Positions 1 to 31,879 are shown, counted from the stretch's first letter. The stretch is 64,000 bases of DNA from Cristatella mucedo (GCA_009760855.2 WPIO01000006.1:9898001-9962000); one strand, 5' to 3'. The notes: generated from the letters alone by a model not told the origin. Numbers and translations are program-made.

Positions 1-61
1 TAAATGTCATAACCCTCTAAGCGACTTTCATTCGTCGTCATTAGCCCCAGTTTATTGCTGG

Positions 62-150
62 CCTTTGAGGACGGTTGTGAGCTCAAGCCCTGCGGCATTT
101 GTGAAGCGCCTGGATATTTTCTTAAGGTGCTATACAAATCAATAGTATTT
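62..150 (+). repeat. SINE-B fragment, 3' half
   Basis: The stretch reads as the box B region of a tRNA-derived SINE (GAGCTCAAGCCCTGCGGC) followed by the tail GAAGCGCC...TTAAGGTGCTATACAAAT. The same tail occurs near 44.9, 49.6 and 56.5 kb, and in reverse near 9.6 and 42.2 kb. The 5' half with box A is degraded here. Confidence 0.6.
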
Positions 151-410
151 TTTATATCTTTATTGTCGGCGAACGCCAGAAATCCATCCTTCGGGATGTG
201 GATACTGAGCAACCAGGACACTAGCACCCGATATCGCGTTGTAGCCAGCTGACGTTTTCCAGCCCATTGCCCAGATAAAGGGGCGTCGTCGCCCATCCGA
301 CATCAAGTCAAAAGTCAGCCTATGCCTAGCCGGTCGCGAAAGACCGGCAGTACCGCATTACAGCCACCCTAGGCTACTGAACCTTATTTGGGTGTAGGAA
401 TAGGTCGCTT
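150..410. other. Intergenic stretch, nothing recognised
   Basis: No coding pattern, tRNA or known repeat could be supported here. A short palindrome, CCGGTCGCGAAAGACCGG, lies near 330 and could form a stem-loop of no known function. Confidence 0.4.
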
Positions 411-512
411 TGGGTGCCGGAATAGGCCCAGGTCACTGCCCTGCTTTGGGTGGGGGGAGAGAGGGAGCAAAAGTTCCCTCTCTCTCTCTGGCTCCACCAC
501 TGTTGACAGAGC
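411..512 (+). repeat. Dispersed repeat R1, copy 1
   Basis: This GC-rich block reads GGCCCAGGTCACTGCCC, then a G-rich run, then a C/T-rich run and GGCTCCACC. A diverged copy in the same orientation lies at 56040-56142. The G-rich and C/T-rich halves are partly complementary, so the transcript could fold. The family is not recognised. Confidence 0.5.
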
Positions 513-599
513 GTGATCCTGGGCGCTTAGACTGCAGAGGAGGTGGTTTCGGCTCTACTAGTTACTCTACGGCTCTACTTGCAGATGTTTAGTTTTAAT

Positions 600-776
600 T
601 TAGCTAGTGGTAGCATGCACAATGTTAACAAGTATAACATGGTTAGAGATGACTTGCACACGATCAGTATGCAAATACGGTTAGTGGCAGCATGCACCGT
701 GTCAGCAGGCACGAGAGCACAAAAGGACAAATCGCAAGGATCCACTACCAAATGGTGTAATAACTAGGTGCGTTTT
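600..776 (-). repeat. LINE-A fragment, 3' UTR, reverse
   Basis: The sequence matches the LINE-A 3' UTR seen in reverse at 10.5-10.7 kb: GTGGCAGCATGCAC, then GGACAAATCGCAAGGATCC, then a TAGGTG end. It is a diverged 5'-truncated fragment without the simple-repeat tail. Confidence 0.6.
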
Positions 777-1837
777 TTGGATCGGTAGCACAATGGCGGC
801 CGCGACCGCTAATAGCGAAACCAAAGACGGCTATTCAGTATTACTAAAAACAGGATCGAAGAACCGATGTTTGGACTTGTGTGAAAGACTTAAATTCTCA
901 GTCGTCGTTACCCGATTGCCAATGCGTTTCAGCAGCGGCACATCGGTCCCGGCGTTTTAGACGTTTATACTTTCTGAAAACGTTAATCGTGCACTTTTAA
1001 ACATTCGCCAGCGCCGAGTTAATGCAACGTAGGAGTTTTTCAGACGCTCCTTGCCTCTACACCTACTTAGCGAAAGTGATGTTGAAATCAATCACTTCTT
1101 TTCAACCTTCTTCTTTATACGCTTCCGCTCTAGTTTGTATATTTTAATGGGTATTATTCGTTTACTGCCCTCTTCGGTCTCGTTTAGTTTTTATAAAATA
1201 GTTCTTAGAATTAGCACCCGCGTATTTTAAAAGCAAGCTTAAAATCAAATTTTCACGTTCGACTGCTATAGATATGACGCTATCCATCGATATACGTGGG
1301 GCCTTAACTCAATCTTCCCACGGAGCTCGGGCCCGACTCTAACCTCAGGCACCCAACAATGGGTTCCCGTTTTGAATCGCGCCGGCCACCGCCCACCTAC
1401 CGATACACGCATGTAACCGGACAAAGTCTCAAGCGCTTGCATAAACTAGAAAATCAATCTCGATTCCTGAAGTCTATTTTCGGAGTCCGTACTCATATAT
1501 CGATCGCTGGCTCTTCTCATTCGTACGCGTGAGCGTAATCAAAGCATTTATGTTGGTATATTGGCGTGGACAGCCCTGTGGCAGGGGGATTGTAGTTATT
1601 TGCATATAATAATGACAACCTAGATATTGTTTTGGCAATCAACGACTTATTTAGGCTAATATAGCTCAAGATGAAGAGCACGTAAGGTGTCCGCGAGCAA
1701 TAATTAGTTAACCTCTGATACCCGCCGAAGACAATATCGTGCAAGCTAAATTTGGCTCGCTGTAGCGCTTCAGGCGTCGGTGCCATGCCACCGCCGACCT
1801 GTGGACATCTGCTCCATGCTATGTGAACTATTGGAAG
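777..1837 (+). promoter_or_regulatory. 5' flank of the GOLIM4-like gene
   Basis: About 1.06 kb precedes the chosen ATG. No TATA box, initiator or other element can be named with confidence. The last 60 bases contain ATG 1815, which opens an out-of-frame upstream ORF overlapping exon 1. The chosen ATG at 1838 has A at -3. The transcription start cannot be set from sequence alone. Confidence 0.3.
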
Positions 1838-22448
<20,611 letters not shown>

Positions 22449-22790
22449 CACATCGCCATGCTTCATCTTTGCTTATACGCCCATCAGAGTTAGGGAAGCA
22501 CACTGAGTATCATTCTGTCGTTATTCGATTGTGAACGATGGTAGCTTGTGGTCATCGGGACGTTATCGTATCATAAGTCGTCGTTTCACTGGTCACGTGT
22601 CTTCTGTGTTTTTAATCATTTCTCGGTTGCATTCCACGTTATGCAATATTTCGTCTGTTATTGTTTTTGCTTGTAATTCACTACAATCCTGAAAGTCCTT
22701 AAACGTCCGACTGCTGTGCTGCCACTTAACTGCTGCAGTGGGCAGCTTTGTCCTTTACCTTTAATAAACTCTTTCATTCGCAAAGTTTAG
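22449..22790 (+). other. GOLIM4-like 3' UTR
   Basis: About 340 bp from stop to the expected cleavage site, without repeats. The end is set by the AATAAA at 22763. Confidence 0.55.
22763..22768 (+). terminator. Polyadenylation signal AATAAA
   Basis: A canonical hexamer stands 315 bp after the stop codon, with a T-rich stretch downstream. Cleavage is expected near 22785. Confidence 0.6.
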
Positions 22791-23475
22791 TTTCGTAATT
22801 GTGCATGCTACCTTTTAAATTAAGTCTTAATCTTACTATCGATAGCTGCCTGTTTATTTTTTTCATTGTTGCACAGTTCAGCTTACAGAATCGGTCCTAA
22901 ATATAGGTAGGAGCTGTGCTTAGGGATGGTGAGAATTCACAGCTTTTTTCCTACCCTGTAGGTAGGGATTAGCATCAAGAGAGTCAGCTACGTCTCCCCC
23001 CCCCTAGCTGACAGAGCTGTGTTGCCTCCCAGTCGGAGTTAACAGATAAGCTAAACTTCACTCTGAGCCAAGGCTCCACAGACTAGGCCGCCATACATTA
23101 GATGCAGAAATGCTTTTGCGATATCATTTGTGTGCTTCTCAGGCCTTTGCACTCTAAAAGTTAGCTGCCACTTAATTCACTTAAAGGATACTGGCGACAA
23201 TGGCGTTTGCTCAGTACTCAGTCTCTTATGGCCCGAGACTTGCATTTCTTATGTAAGGAAGATGCTGTCAATTGTGCTGCCACATTAGACAACCTTCATA
23301 CCTATATTTCGCTGCTGCTTTCTTTGTTATGTAATTAGTTTCTCAACCGGTCTCCTAGTTCAGCTGCACTTATTTACTGTGTGAGATGGGAATTTTTTAC
23401 TACCAACTGCTCGCAAAGAAGTATCTTAAATTTTGCATTGTCAGTAGAAAGCTCCTATCATGTAATATAATGTAA
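22791..23475. other. Intergenic, nothing recognised
   Basis: No coding pattern, RNA gene or repeat family could be supported. A C-rich run lies near 22997. Confidence 0.4.
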
Positions 23476-23850
23476 TGTATCTCCGTCTGTAACTCCACAA
23501 AGCCATAAAGACTATGTGGGTATTACGCAGGAGAGTTTTGTATAGGCAACTCACAGCCTAAGCGGCTTTCGGTACGCATTCGGTAACCAACAGACTTCAT
23601 CTCACGCAACAAAGAGAAAGTGGGAAGCATAGCAGAGTCAGCAGAGCAGTTGAGGTAGTGAGTAGCGTGGAAGTAGCAGCTCAGGATTGCTGAAAAGGAT
23701 GAGCCATAGTCGGCAGCAGGAGAGTAGTTGTAGTTGCGTAAGAATTGTGGAAGCGAGTTCCACAGTCTAGGACCTGCAGAGCTAAAGCTTCTGTCGTCAA
23801 CGGTCTTTAAGCGATAGCACAAACCTTCCTTCACCCCTGCTGGAAGTGGT
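23476..23850 (-). pseudogene. LINE-B C-terminal region and 3' end, reverse
   Basis: The minus-strand frame 23834-23523 (103 codons) contains DDRSFSSAGPRLWNSLPQFL, the typical C-terminal motif of CR1/L2-type LINE proteins, and runs open to TAG. The tail ATCTCCGTCTGTAACTCC lies at the left end. The same 3' sequence is seen in reverse at 63.66 kb and forward at 61.8 and 40.0 kb. Confidence 0.8.
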
Positions 23851-24452
23851 GCATTTTATTGCTGAAGAGCTACAAGCATTCATGGTGTGCCAATGCAACC
23901 ATGCAGACGGCAAAAGTCAAGAAGGCTGGTGCCCTAGTAGCAGCCTCAGCGAGGAATTACTGGCATTCTCGATCCACAGCGAGCCACATGCCTCACAGAT
24001 ATGAGTCATCGAATTTGAAGCACATGTCGGTGTGCAGCAGCTGGCGTCAGCTACAAAGTAGAAGTAAGCAAAGTCCCAAACCGGTTCAGTAGGTCACAGT
24101 AGCGGCCAATCTTGATATCGATATAAGAGCCTACAGGGTAAATTTGCTAACGTCACGGTCGCTCGTCTAAATACTCATGATGTGAATCCACTGGACCGGC
24201 GACATTTACATCTGCACCAAGCTTCCTGTCGCTAGTGCTGGTGGTAATGCCACTGAGAGGCGTGGCGATCTCTCATTTGCGATCAGCTTCAAGAAGCAGC
24301 CAGGGCTGTCCAGTCACGCAGGCCGTCCTCCGTCGGAAGTGATGTGTTGCTGCAGCAGATTCGTTACTTTCTCGGTAACCGATGCTTCTGTTGGCAGCAG
24401 TATACCGCGAAGATTTCTATTGTACGAAAACCGGGCAGCCAATAGGATACCA
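23851..24452. other. Left flank of the viral element, nothing recognised
   Basis: Host-like base composition. No gene or known repeat was found. Confidence 0.4.
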
Positions 24453-24458
24453 CCGGGC

Positions 24459-24589
24459 GTGGTTTTTCCTTGTTACAGTCTCATCCTCAAAAAGATGCAT
24501 TTTTACATCCGATCTCGAATTCGCTCGATCTCATTCCAAAATGCATCTTTTTGAGAGTAGTCTGTAATAAGGAAAAACCACATACTACT
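24459..24589 (+). repeat. Left inverted terminal repeat, itself palindromic
   Basis: It aligns along its whole length with the reverse complement of 39527-39663. Inside it, an outer arm (24459-24506, GTGGTTTTTCCTTGTTACAG onward) is complementary to an inner arm (24536-24580, ending CTGTAATAAGG...CCAC). The loop of about 30 bp contains CTCGAATTCGCTCGATC. The inner arm continues into CATACTACT, but the outer arm does not, so the left outermost bases are diverged or lost. Confidence 0.85.
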
Positions 24590-24763
24590 GTTTTTTCAAG
24601 ATTGTAAAATTACTATATCATAATAAGCATTTTCTGCAAAAATAAGATTACATAAACACTTAATAAAACTCGTCTTACTATATAATGGTACATTTTTTAT
24701 CATTCTAATTATTTATATATTAATCAAATACAATTTATTTCTTTATAATAGGTGTCTGAAAAA
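24590..24763. other. AT-rich leader of the element
   Basis: 174 bp with a T/A-rich composition precede the first reading frame. A promoter cannot be located by eye. Confidence 0.4.
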
Positions 24764-25147
24764 ATGAATTTTCAAGGCGTGAGGGTGAATCATTTAACGA
24801 TCGTGCACAAAGACTAGTTTGTATCTTCTTATGAAACCTTGTTTGGGAATAAACCTTTTTTCAACAAGAAGTATGGTAACACATTTCGAATAGTTCATTA
24901 TCCAGTTTCTGCACTTGATATAAAAGAATTAATTGAACGACTTTCTTCACATCGAGTAATAATTCCAAAAGTACAAAAAAGAAACAGTTTCTTTAAAGAA
25001 GCAGAACGTCTACGCATGATAGAAACAACTGGTTGGTTTATAGGTAGAAAAAGTAAAAATGGTAATGAGGTTAATTATGAATATGAAAGTTTTGAATTAG
25101 AAGGTGCTGACCTTGTGTTAAAAAAAACGTACTCCAGGATTAATTGA
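24764..25147 (+). pseudogene. Unassigned element protein next to polymerase, one stop
   Basis: A frame of 128 codons including the terminator opens at ATG 24764 and has one internal TAG near codon 18. After it the frame runs uninterrupted to TGA at 25147. The protein is charged and mixed (ALDIKELIERLSSHRVIIPK in the middle) with no recognised motif. It lies 20-50 bp before the polymerase region. It could be the N-terminal part of the polymerase reading frame, such as the terminal-protein region, or a separate small gene. Nothing in the sequence decides this. Confidence 0.45.
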
Positions 25148-25169
25148 TGTTATGATTGATGTATCAACA

Positions 25170-28165
25170 GTGTTAATAATGTAAAAATGAGTCTTGTTAT
25201 ACAAGTTAAATTATAAAATTCAAAGAAAGATTATTTTTGAAACAATTAGCGATACGTCACCAGCTACATTGAATAGTGTTTCTCATTTTAAATCAATTAT
25301 CGAAAAACATTTCGCTACGTTCGACAATATTATTGATGGATGGAATGAAGGGGGATCTTCATGTAGGATTATTTCTATTATTAATGCATTTGCAAAATTT
25401 ACTCGTTTTACTCCACAAATTGGTGGTTCTTATTGTTCTTTACCAGATAAGTTAAAAAACAAGAGATGTGTTTTAAATATAAAGAATAGTGATGATAATT
25501 ATTGTGCATTGTGGTCTGTATTGAGAGCATTACATCCAAGAGATAATCATCTAAAAGTGATTCTGACTTAAGACAAATAATGAAAGATAAATATTCAGAT
25601 ATATAACAGTTACTAAAACCATTATTCTGCACAACTGGTGGTAATGATTCAGGAAATCAATTTATCGTTAATAAAAGTGTCCTATTAAAGTAGAAGCTAT
25701 TCCAAAACTTGCTAAGCTATTCAATGTTTCAATAAATGTTTATGAATATGCATAATCTATCTCTCCACTAATTTTAAATTCCAAAGAGAGCGAAAATCAT
25801 ATAGATTTACTTCTATATAGCAATCAAGGAAAATCTCATTATGTATTGATAAAAATTTTTAATCCTTATGTAGAACTGAAAAAGATGATGGTGGAACAAG
25901 ATTGTTTTGTAAAAAATTGCTTGTCAAGATTCTATGAGCAAGAAAAATTAGATAAGCATGCTAGTGATTGTAATTCAGAACATATTGGAACACAATAATT
26001 ATAATTCAAAACTAAAAATCTGCCCAAAAACATTTAAACTTCCTGTTTATATTCATAATCTTAGAGGATATGATTCACAATTAGTTGTTAATGCTCTTAA
26101 TTGTGACACGGATAAAAACAAGTAATTGCTAATAAAAAAGAGAAGTTTTTAACCATGGATTTTGGTAATCTTTGTTTTAGAGTCTTATCAATCATTACAA
26201 AGTCCACTTGATAAATTAGTAAAAATATTTTTCCACAGCAAATGATAAGTTTAAGGTGGTAAGACAACATTTTAAAGAATATGATGATAACAAAATAGCA
26301 TTACTAACAAAGAAAGGAATTTATCCCTACATGGGTTCTTTAGCTATATTTGAAGAAACAAGATTACCTCCATTTGAAAAGTTTATTCAAGTCTTGGTGG
26401 ACATATTTCAGAAGAAGACTATGCGCATGCAAATAAGTTATGGAATGCTTTTAATATAAAAACTTTAAGAGAATACCTTGATTTATATTTGAAAATTGAT
26501 GTTCTAGCATTAGCAGGTGTTTCTGAAAGATTTCGTGATCTAATAATGACAAATCATCAGATAGATCCTGCAAAGTTTCTAACAACTCCTCAATTAACTT
26601 GGACTGCAGGATTAAAATATACGGGAGTTGTTCTTAAACTTCTTACTGATCCAGGTATGTATTTATTCTTTAAAAAAGTATTCGTGGAGGAATGACACAA
26701 GTATCAAAACGTTACTCAAAAGTGAATAACCATAGATGCGTCGATTTTGATCCTAAGAAATTAATTTCATATTTAATATATTAGAAATATTTTGATACAA
26801 CTTATCTTTATGGATGGGCTATGAAGCAACCCTTACCTACTGGTGGATTTAGTTTTCTATAAAAAAAGTAAAATTCTGGAATGAAAACAAGAATGAGAAA
26901 ATTAAAAAGTTTAAACATTCATCAAATAAGGGTTATATTCTTGAAGTTGATACAAATTATCCAGAAGAAAAACATGATTTATTCTCTGGTTATCCTTTAC
27001 TTAAAGACAACAAAAGAATAACTAAGAAGAAATATTCACAATATCAAAATTCATTTGATAGAAGTAATGATCTAGTAGAAAAACTAATATTAGATTTAGA
27101 ACAAAACAAATATGTTATTCACTATCTCAATCTTAAAAAAACTGTATTGAATTAGGATATGAGTTAACAAATATACACAGAGTATTATAATTTAAACAAT
27201 CTGATTGTTTATCATCATATATTGATAATAATACAATACTTAGAGGTAAAACAGCAAATGATTTTGAAAAGAATTTCTTCAAACTACTTAATAATGTATT
27301 CTTTGGTAAAACAATGGAAAAGTTAGAGGTAGAAACAATATTGAGTTGTTAAATAGAGAGTCATGTGTAGATTTAGTAAAAATGAATACAATTTATAGAA
27401 GTCCTAGATTTATTGATTGGAAGATATTATCTAAGAATACTATTTGTGTAGAAAGTAATAAGGAATCTGTAACTTTAAAAAACCAATTTACGTTGGATTT
27501 TGTATTCTTGACTTGTCAAAGATGCTGATGCAAAAATTCTATTATCTAACAATGAAGAAGAGACACGATTCAGAAATAAACTTATTATACACTGATACTG
27601 ATTCACTTGTTATGGAGATTTTTTACTGAAGATGTCTATAAAGATTTCATTGAATATCCAGAAACATTAGATCTAAATACTTTTCCTGATGGTTATCCAT
27701 TTTGGAAAGATAAGAAAGCAAAAAGTATTATACAAAGTAATAACAAAGTAGTTGGTAAATTCAAAGATGAGATAGCAAATAAAGTTAAAACAGCAGTATT
27801 AAATTAATGTGTTTTCCTAAGACCAAAACTTTATTCATATAACATTTGCAATGAAGGAGAGGTATATGAAATTAATGAAATATATTTGAGAAAGAAGGAG
27901 AACAAGTAGGTCAATCTAAAAAAACAAAGGAAGTAAAAAAACGTTTTTGACAAGAAATTAAAACAGGAAGAGTTCAAATCATGTTTATACTCAAAATAGA
28001 TAAAAATTGTGATCAATCATTAATTAGAAGTGATGAACATATAATGTACACTGTAAATCAAAGTAAAATAGTGCAATCAGCATTTGATTGAAAAAGATAC
28101 TACCTAGACTGTGGAATCTGTAGCTATGTTTATGGGCACTGTAAAATAAATAAATTATTAAGTAA
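25170..28165 (+). pseudogene. Protein-primed family B DNA polymerase, broken
   Basis: Motifs appear in the right order but in changing frames. The N-terminal region has LNIKNSDDNYCALWSVLRAL near 25470. The exonuclease motif IHNLRGYDSQL lies near 26052 and a further exonuclease segment YLKIDVLALAGV near 26480. Motif A region FDTTYLYGWAM is near 26790, motif [12 protein letters not shown] near 27280, and motif C YTDTDSL at 27588-27608. A C-terminal YLDCGICSYVYGH lies near 28100. The span of 3 kb equals the usual length of about 1000 residues. In life it would copy the linear genome from a protein primer. At least ten stops or frameshifts make it non-functional. The order and wording of the motifs fit Polinton/adintovirus polymerases rather than cellular enzymes. 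Confidence 0.92.
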
Positions 28166-28233
28166 TAATCTTAATGCAGGACGATGTAATATTTGTAATG
28201 TTGGTGAAATAAAGTACATTACTCCTAATATGG

Positions 28234-28380
28234 ATGCCAAAAAGAAAAAATGAAAACAATAAACTAATAGTTGTAAAGAAAGTAAGATTTGCAGATAAAG
28301 ATAAAATGGAAATAGGTAAAACAACACGATTTGCTAGAAGAAATAGATCTAAACAAGAGCTTAGAAAATTTTTAATATAA
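28234..28380 (+). CDS. Small basic protein, 48 residues, unassigned
   Basis: An intact frame from ATG 28234 to TAA 28380 encodes a Lys/Arg-rich peptide starting MPKRKNENN, with a later TTRFARRNRSKQELRKF. The basic stretch would suit nucleic-acid binding or nuclear import. It follows the polymerase end directly and precedes an acidic gene. It may be a remnant of a longer gene, since GRCNICNVGEIKY just upstream is in another frame. No family is recognised. Confidence 0.4.
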   Translation: MPKRKNENNKLIVVKKVRFADKDKMEIGKTTRFARRNRSKQELRKFLI

Positions 28381-28410
28381 ATTAATAATATTTCTCTCAC
28401 TATTAAAATA

Positions 28411-28710
28411 ATGAACAAAGAAAACACAAAAGTTTTTCAATTTCCAGAAGCAGAAGCTTACGATGAACCAGATTCTATCTATATTACTGTTTCAGATACA
28501 AAATCAGTATCTGATACACTTTCTGAAGATCCTGACAATGTTCCTGAATCTGAATCCGAATCAGACTTTTCTTATTGCGATATTAGCGGTGAAGAAGATT
28601 ATATTTCAGAAGGTGATATAAGTATTGAAAAACTATTATTTGGAGGACGTGATGATCGTTATATAAAAAAAACTTATTGTAGTTATGTAAATGAAGAAGA
28701 TAAACTATAA
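28411..28710 (+). CDS. Acidic Ser/Asp/Glu-rich protein, 99 residues, unassigned
   Basis: The frame is intact from ATG 28411 to TAA at 28710, unlike most of the element. It starts MNKENTKVFQFPEAEAY and continues with an extended acidic run (SEDPDNVPESESESDFSY). It has no membrane segment or catalytic motif. It starts 31 bp after the basic protein, so the two may have been co-transcribed. The LINE-A insertion begins 25 bp after its stop and spares it. Confidence 0.5.
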   Translation: MNKENTKVFQFPEAEAYDEPDSIYITVSDTKSVSDTLSEDPDNVPESESESDFSYCDISGEEDYISEGDISIEKLLFGGRDDRYIKKTYCSYVNEEDKL

Positions 28711-28734
28711 CAAATTATTTCTACTTATAATATT

Positions 28735-29529
28735 AATAATAATGCACTTGATAAAGCGCCCTCAGAGAACTCAATCTCTCTCTAGGCGCTTTACATTTGC
28801 TGCAAAAGGAAATGCAATTGAATGATGAGTAATATCATGCTTGATAACCAAATACAATGAGAAACATGGTTAGGGGTGACATGCACAGGGTCAGCATGCA
28901 AATGTGGTTAGTGGCAGCATGCACAATGTCAGCAAGCATAAGCACATCAAGGACGAATCACAGGGACCCACTAAACGATGTCCTAAATAGGTGTATTTTT
29001 AAGTTCTTTTTAAATGTGGTCAGGTCAGGGGATGTTCTGACGCAGGTCGGGAGGGAGTTCCAGGCTGTGGGAGCATACGAACTAAATGCACGGTCTCCAA
29101 AGGATTTGAGGTTTGTACAAGGTATTTGTAGACTGTTGGATTCCGAAAAGCAGGTGGTACGATGCTTGTCCTGATGGGCGAGTATATCTGAGAGGTAGGC
29201 TGGAGCCAAAGAATGACGTAACCTAAAAGTGAGCGACAAAACCTTGAAGTCAATCCGTTGCTTGACTGGTAGCCAGTGCAAGTCGGCGAGAAGTGGTGTA
29301 ATGTGGCAGCTGCGACGCACACGACAGACAAGCCTAGCTGCGGAGTTTTGCACCAGCTGCCGTTGCCTGATTGCACATGCTGGTAGGCCAGTAAGCAGTG
29401 AGTTGCAGAAGTCGAGACGGGATGTCACGAATGCATGGACCAATTTGGACGTGGTATCCTTATCTAAACAAGCCCGAATTTTAGGAATGTTATGGAGCTG
29501 AAAAATGCTTTGGAATATGACACCTAGAT
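28735..29529 (-). mobile_element. LINE-A copy inserted in the viral element, 5'-truncated
   Basis: The AAT tail and stem-loop lie at the left end (28735-28790). The minus-strand frame encodes the LINE C-terminal region with KIRACLDKDTTSKLVHAF, HITPLLADLHWLPVKQ and FSSYAPTAWNSLPTC, close to the copies at 51-54 kb. Near 29500 an internal deletion of about 45 bp, relative to those copies, joins GGTGTCATATTCCAAAGC to TTTTCAGCTCC. The copy is 5'-truncated, ending at 29529. Host LINE sequence here shows the viral element resided in the genome before the LINE jumped. No clear target duplication was found. Confidence 0.92.
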
Positions 29530-29537
29530 ATATAGAA

Positions 29538-29834
29538 ATGGACACTTCCAGAATTCTTAGTTGTGAACAATCTCGAGAAATGGCATTACAAATTCGTCTT
29601 CAAAAACTTAAAGGTGTTGATCAACAAATAGTTAGGCATTCACTTGATAGACTAATTCCAGAATTAGAAAGTTTATTTGCAAGTGTTATCACAGAAATCG
29701 GTGATAACTGTGATAGATTAATGGAGTGTCGTAGTAAGATAAACGAAATGCGTGAAGAAGCAAGTAAAAAATCAAAATCCCCCAAAAAACCAACTGTTCA
29801 AATCAATTTAAAAAGTCGATGTTTGTTTAGTTAG
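29538..29834 (+). CDS. Helical protein, 98 residues, unassigned
   Basis: The frame runs from ATG 29538 to TAG 29834 without a break. An upstream extension of the frame comes from LINE DNA and is not real. The protein starts MDTSRILSCEQSREMALQ, has a long charged helical middle (ELESLFASVITEIGDNCDRL) and a Lys/Pro tail SKKSKSPKKPTVQ. It looks like a short coiled-coil protein with a basic end. The start sits only 9 bp from the LINE junction, so an original upstream part may be lost. Confidence 0.5.
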   Translation: MDTSRILSCEQSREMALQIRLQKLKGVDQQIVRHSLDRLIPELESLFASVITEIGDNCDRLMECRSKINEMREEASKKSKSPKKPTVQINLKSRCLFS

Positions 29835-29873
29835 TAAATTTGTGTACATGTAATTCTTTTATAATTAATATTT

Positions 29874-30423
29874 GAAAATTGCTGCAACTTCCGATGTTAC
29901 TGACCAAAATCTTGTTACGTCTACTACACTTCTGAAATCATATGTTGATTACATCATTAAATCAAGAATGACTTCTTATAATCAACAAACACTTGATTAA
30001 GATATCTCAGTTATGACTGATACATCTGTTAAGAAATTCTATCTAGATGAGTTTGAAATTGAAGCACAAAAAGTTCTAAGTTCTGGTCTAGCAAGTGTAA
30101 CAGCTAATCTTGAAATAAAAGTTAGATCAAAAGTTGATGCTCTTCTCGAAACTCCTGGTGACATTTCTAGTTACACAACACGGATTGCATCACAACTTCC
30201 AAGACTTTCTATTGTAATATCTGGAGTATCAGGAGTTAAACCTGACATCTCTGGAATTGTCAAGGATGAATGTTATGCAGCTCTACCTGATATAGCTGAT
30301 GGAACAAGTGCAAGAAAAAAGGCAACAGCAGCGGCACCAGCAGTACCTTCATCTACTTCAGCAACACCAGCGTCTGATCCTGCAGCAACACCAGCGTCTG
30401 ATCCTGCAGCAACAGCACAATAA
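29874..30423 (+). pseudogene. Unassigned protein with Ala/Pro repeat tail, one in-frame stop
   Basis: ATG 30013 opens 136 codons to TAA 30423. The same frame continues upstream to about 29874 with plausible coding sequence and a single TAA at 29998, so the gene may once have been about 45 residues longer. The main part includes YLDEFEIEAQKVLSSGLASV. The end is low-complexity: ATAAAPAVPSSTSATP, then a tandem ASDPAATP repeat. The layout (a structured part and an Ala/Pro tail) is seen in structural virion proteins, but no family is recognised. Confidence 0.5.
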
Positions 30424-30487
30424 ACACCTGCACCAACCACTGAGTAATTAATTTTAATTAAAACAAAATAAAACAATATTATAGAAA

Positions 30488-30969
30488 ATGGTTTCAGTTG
30501 AAACAAGAAGTAAAGATTGTCTTGATGAAGTACCAGGTCAACAATATTCAAACTTTAAGATTTGTTCATATCCAATGGGTAGAATTGAAGATATTAGATC
30601 AACTCTTTTACATGCAGTAAAACTATTATTAGAGTACAAAGCACTAAGAATTAGTCACTCTGAGTCAGAGATAGCGTGTATATTCACTCAAGTCAGATGG
30701 TTCAATTTTGGAAGAGTTTCTCAAAGATTTAAAAATAGAAAAAATAAATAGTCTTAAATCAGAAGCTTAATCTAAAAAATAGATCTAAGCAAACAAATAA
30801 AAAAAAGAAATACATGCAGAAAAAGAGTTGTGAGTTACCTGAAGAATTGATTAAAGAGACTATGGATTGAAAACTGTAAGATCAATTGATGTTGACGGTG
30901 AATATATTACTCCATTAACTAAAGTAATCTCAAGTAATCCCAATAGTAATCTCAACAATCATCATTAAC
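30488..30969 (+). pseudogene. Unassigned element protein, frameshifted
   Basis: ATG 30488 opens a frame with MVSVETRSKDCLDEVPGQQ and TLLHAVKLLLEYKALRI, which runs to 30751 but loses coding character after about codon 58. A later piece in other frames (ELPEELIKETM near 30835, then DVDGEYITPLTKVISSN near 30890) suggests that one gene of about 160 codons has been shifted twice. No family is recognised. Confidence 0.4.
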
Positions 30970-31014
30970 TGTATATGTTTCACCATTTATCTTTTGTATT
31001 TACTATAAAAAATA

Positions 31015-31879
31015 TCAAATGAAATAAGTTTGAAAAAGAATATCTCTAATATAGAAATTTTTAATAATATTGCAAGGGTATACATTATTTGGAGATTCTA
31101 CTATAGATGCAGATGAAAGCAAAAGACGATCATCCATTTTTGAATTAACTTCAATATTAGGCTTTGTTATTTTATATTTATAATCAATATTTGCATAAAC
31201 TTTTATTGATGTTTTATAAGAATAAAAAAATTGTATTATTATCAATAACATTACTAACACCATAAATAGGTTTGTCATTATCAACAGTTTTTATTGTTAT
31301 CTTTGAATATGTTGGTTTTAATGTATATTTATATTATAGAATTTACTTAAAACTAATTTTAAATTAGAAGAAGAATAAAATCTTTGCCTTAAACACCGTT
31401 ATTAATTATATTATTTACAGTTAAATCACCAAAGTATCTAATAAAACTAATTTGACCAATATATCTAGTAAAATATGGATTATTACCACATCTGAGATAG
31501 AAATGATTTAAGTAAATGTTAGAAAAGGAATAATTTTGTAAATAATTACTTAAGTTTCAATCATTTCTAGACATTGATAAACTATTTAAACTTAAGCTAC
31601 CATTTAATTATTGGTTTTCATAAATATTAATTTTTTCATCAATATATTTTTTGTTGATATACCACTTCCATTGATAAGATCTAACACATTACCATATCTT
31701 TTAGATTTTGCAGGTAAATCTCCTATTATATTTTGGTCTGAACCAATTTATGCATAGTTATTATCAGAAAATTCCTTATGACCAGCTTCTAATGTATCAA
31801 CATACTTCCCAATGTTTGTTAGTTTGTTTGAAACAAAATTCAATGTTCTATTTATTTCTAATAAGTTTCTACTAAGCAT
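31015..31879 (-). pseudogene. Decayed gene, possibly a fibre-tip protein
   Basis: Minus-strand ATG 31879 opens MLSRNLLEINRTLNFVSNKL, with a TAA at codon 44 and a continuing frame. Later pieces such as LNHFYLRCGNNPYFTRY and GQISFIRYFGDLTV read in shifted frames. The last phrase faintly resembles the end strand of LamG-like lectin domains, but this is weak. It is downstream of the fibre-like gene on the same strand, so it may be its distal part or a companion. At least four lesions are present. Confidence 0.4.

Noticed and set aside
24252-24264. CACTGA at 24252 as target duplication for the viral element, matching CACTGA at 39664
   Set aside because: It lies about 200 bp outside the left repeat, and the right copy is better explained as part of the extended palindrome arm.
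29505-29537. Start of the 29.5-kb gene at 29505
   Set aside because: These bases are LINE-A sequence; the first ATG after the junction is 29538.
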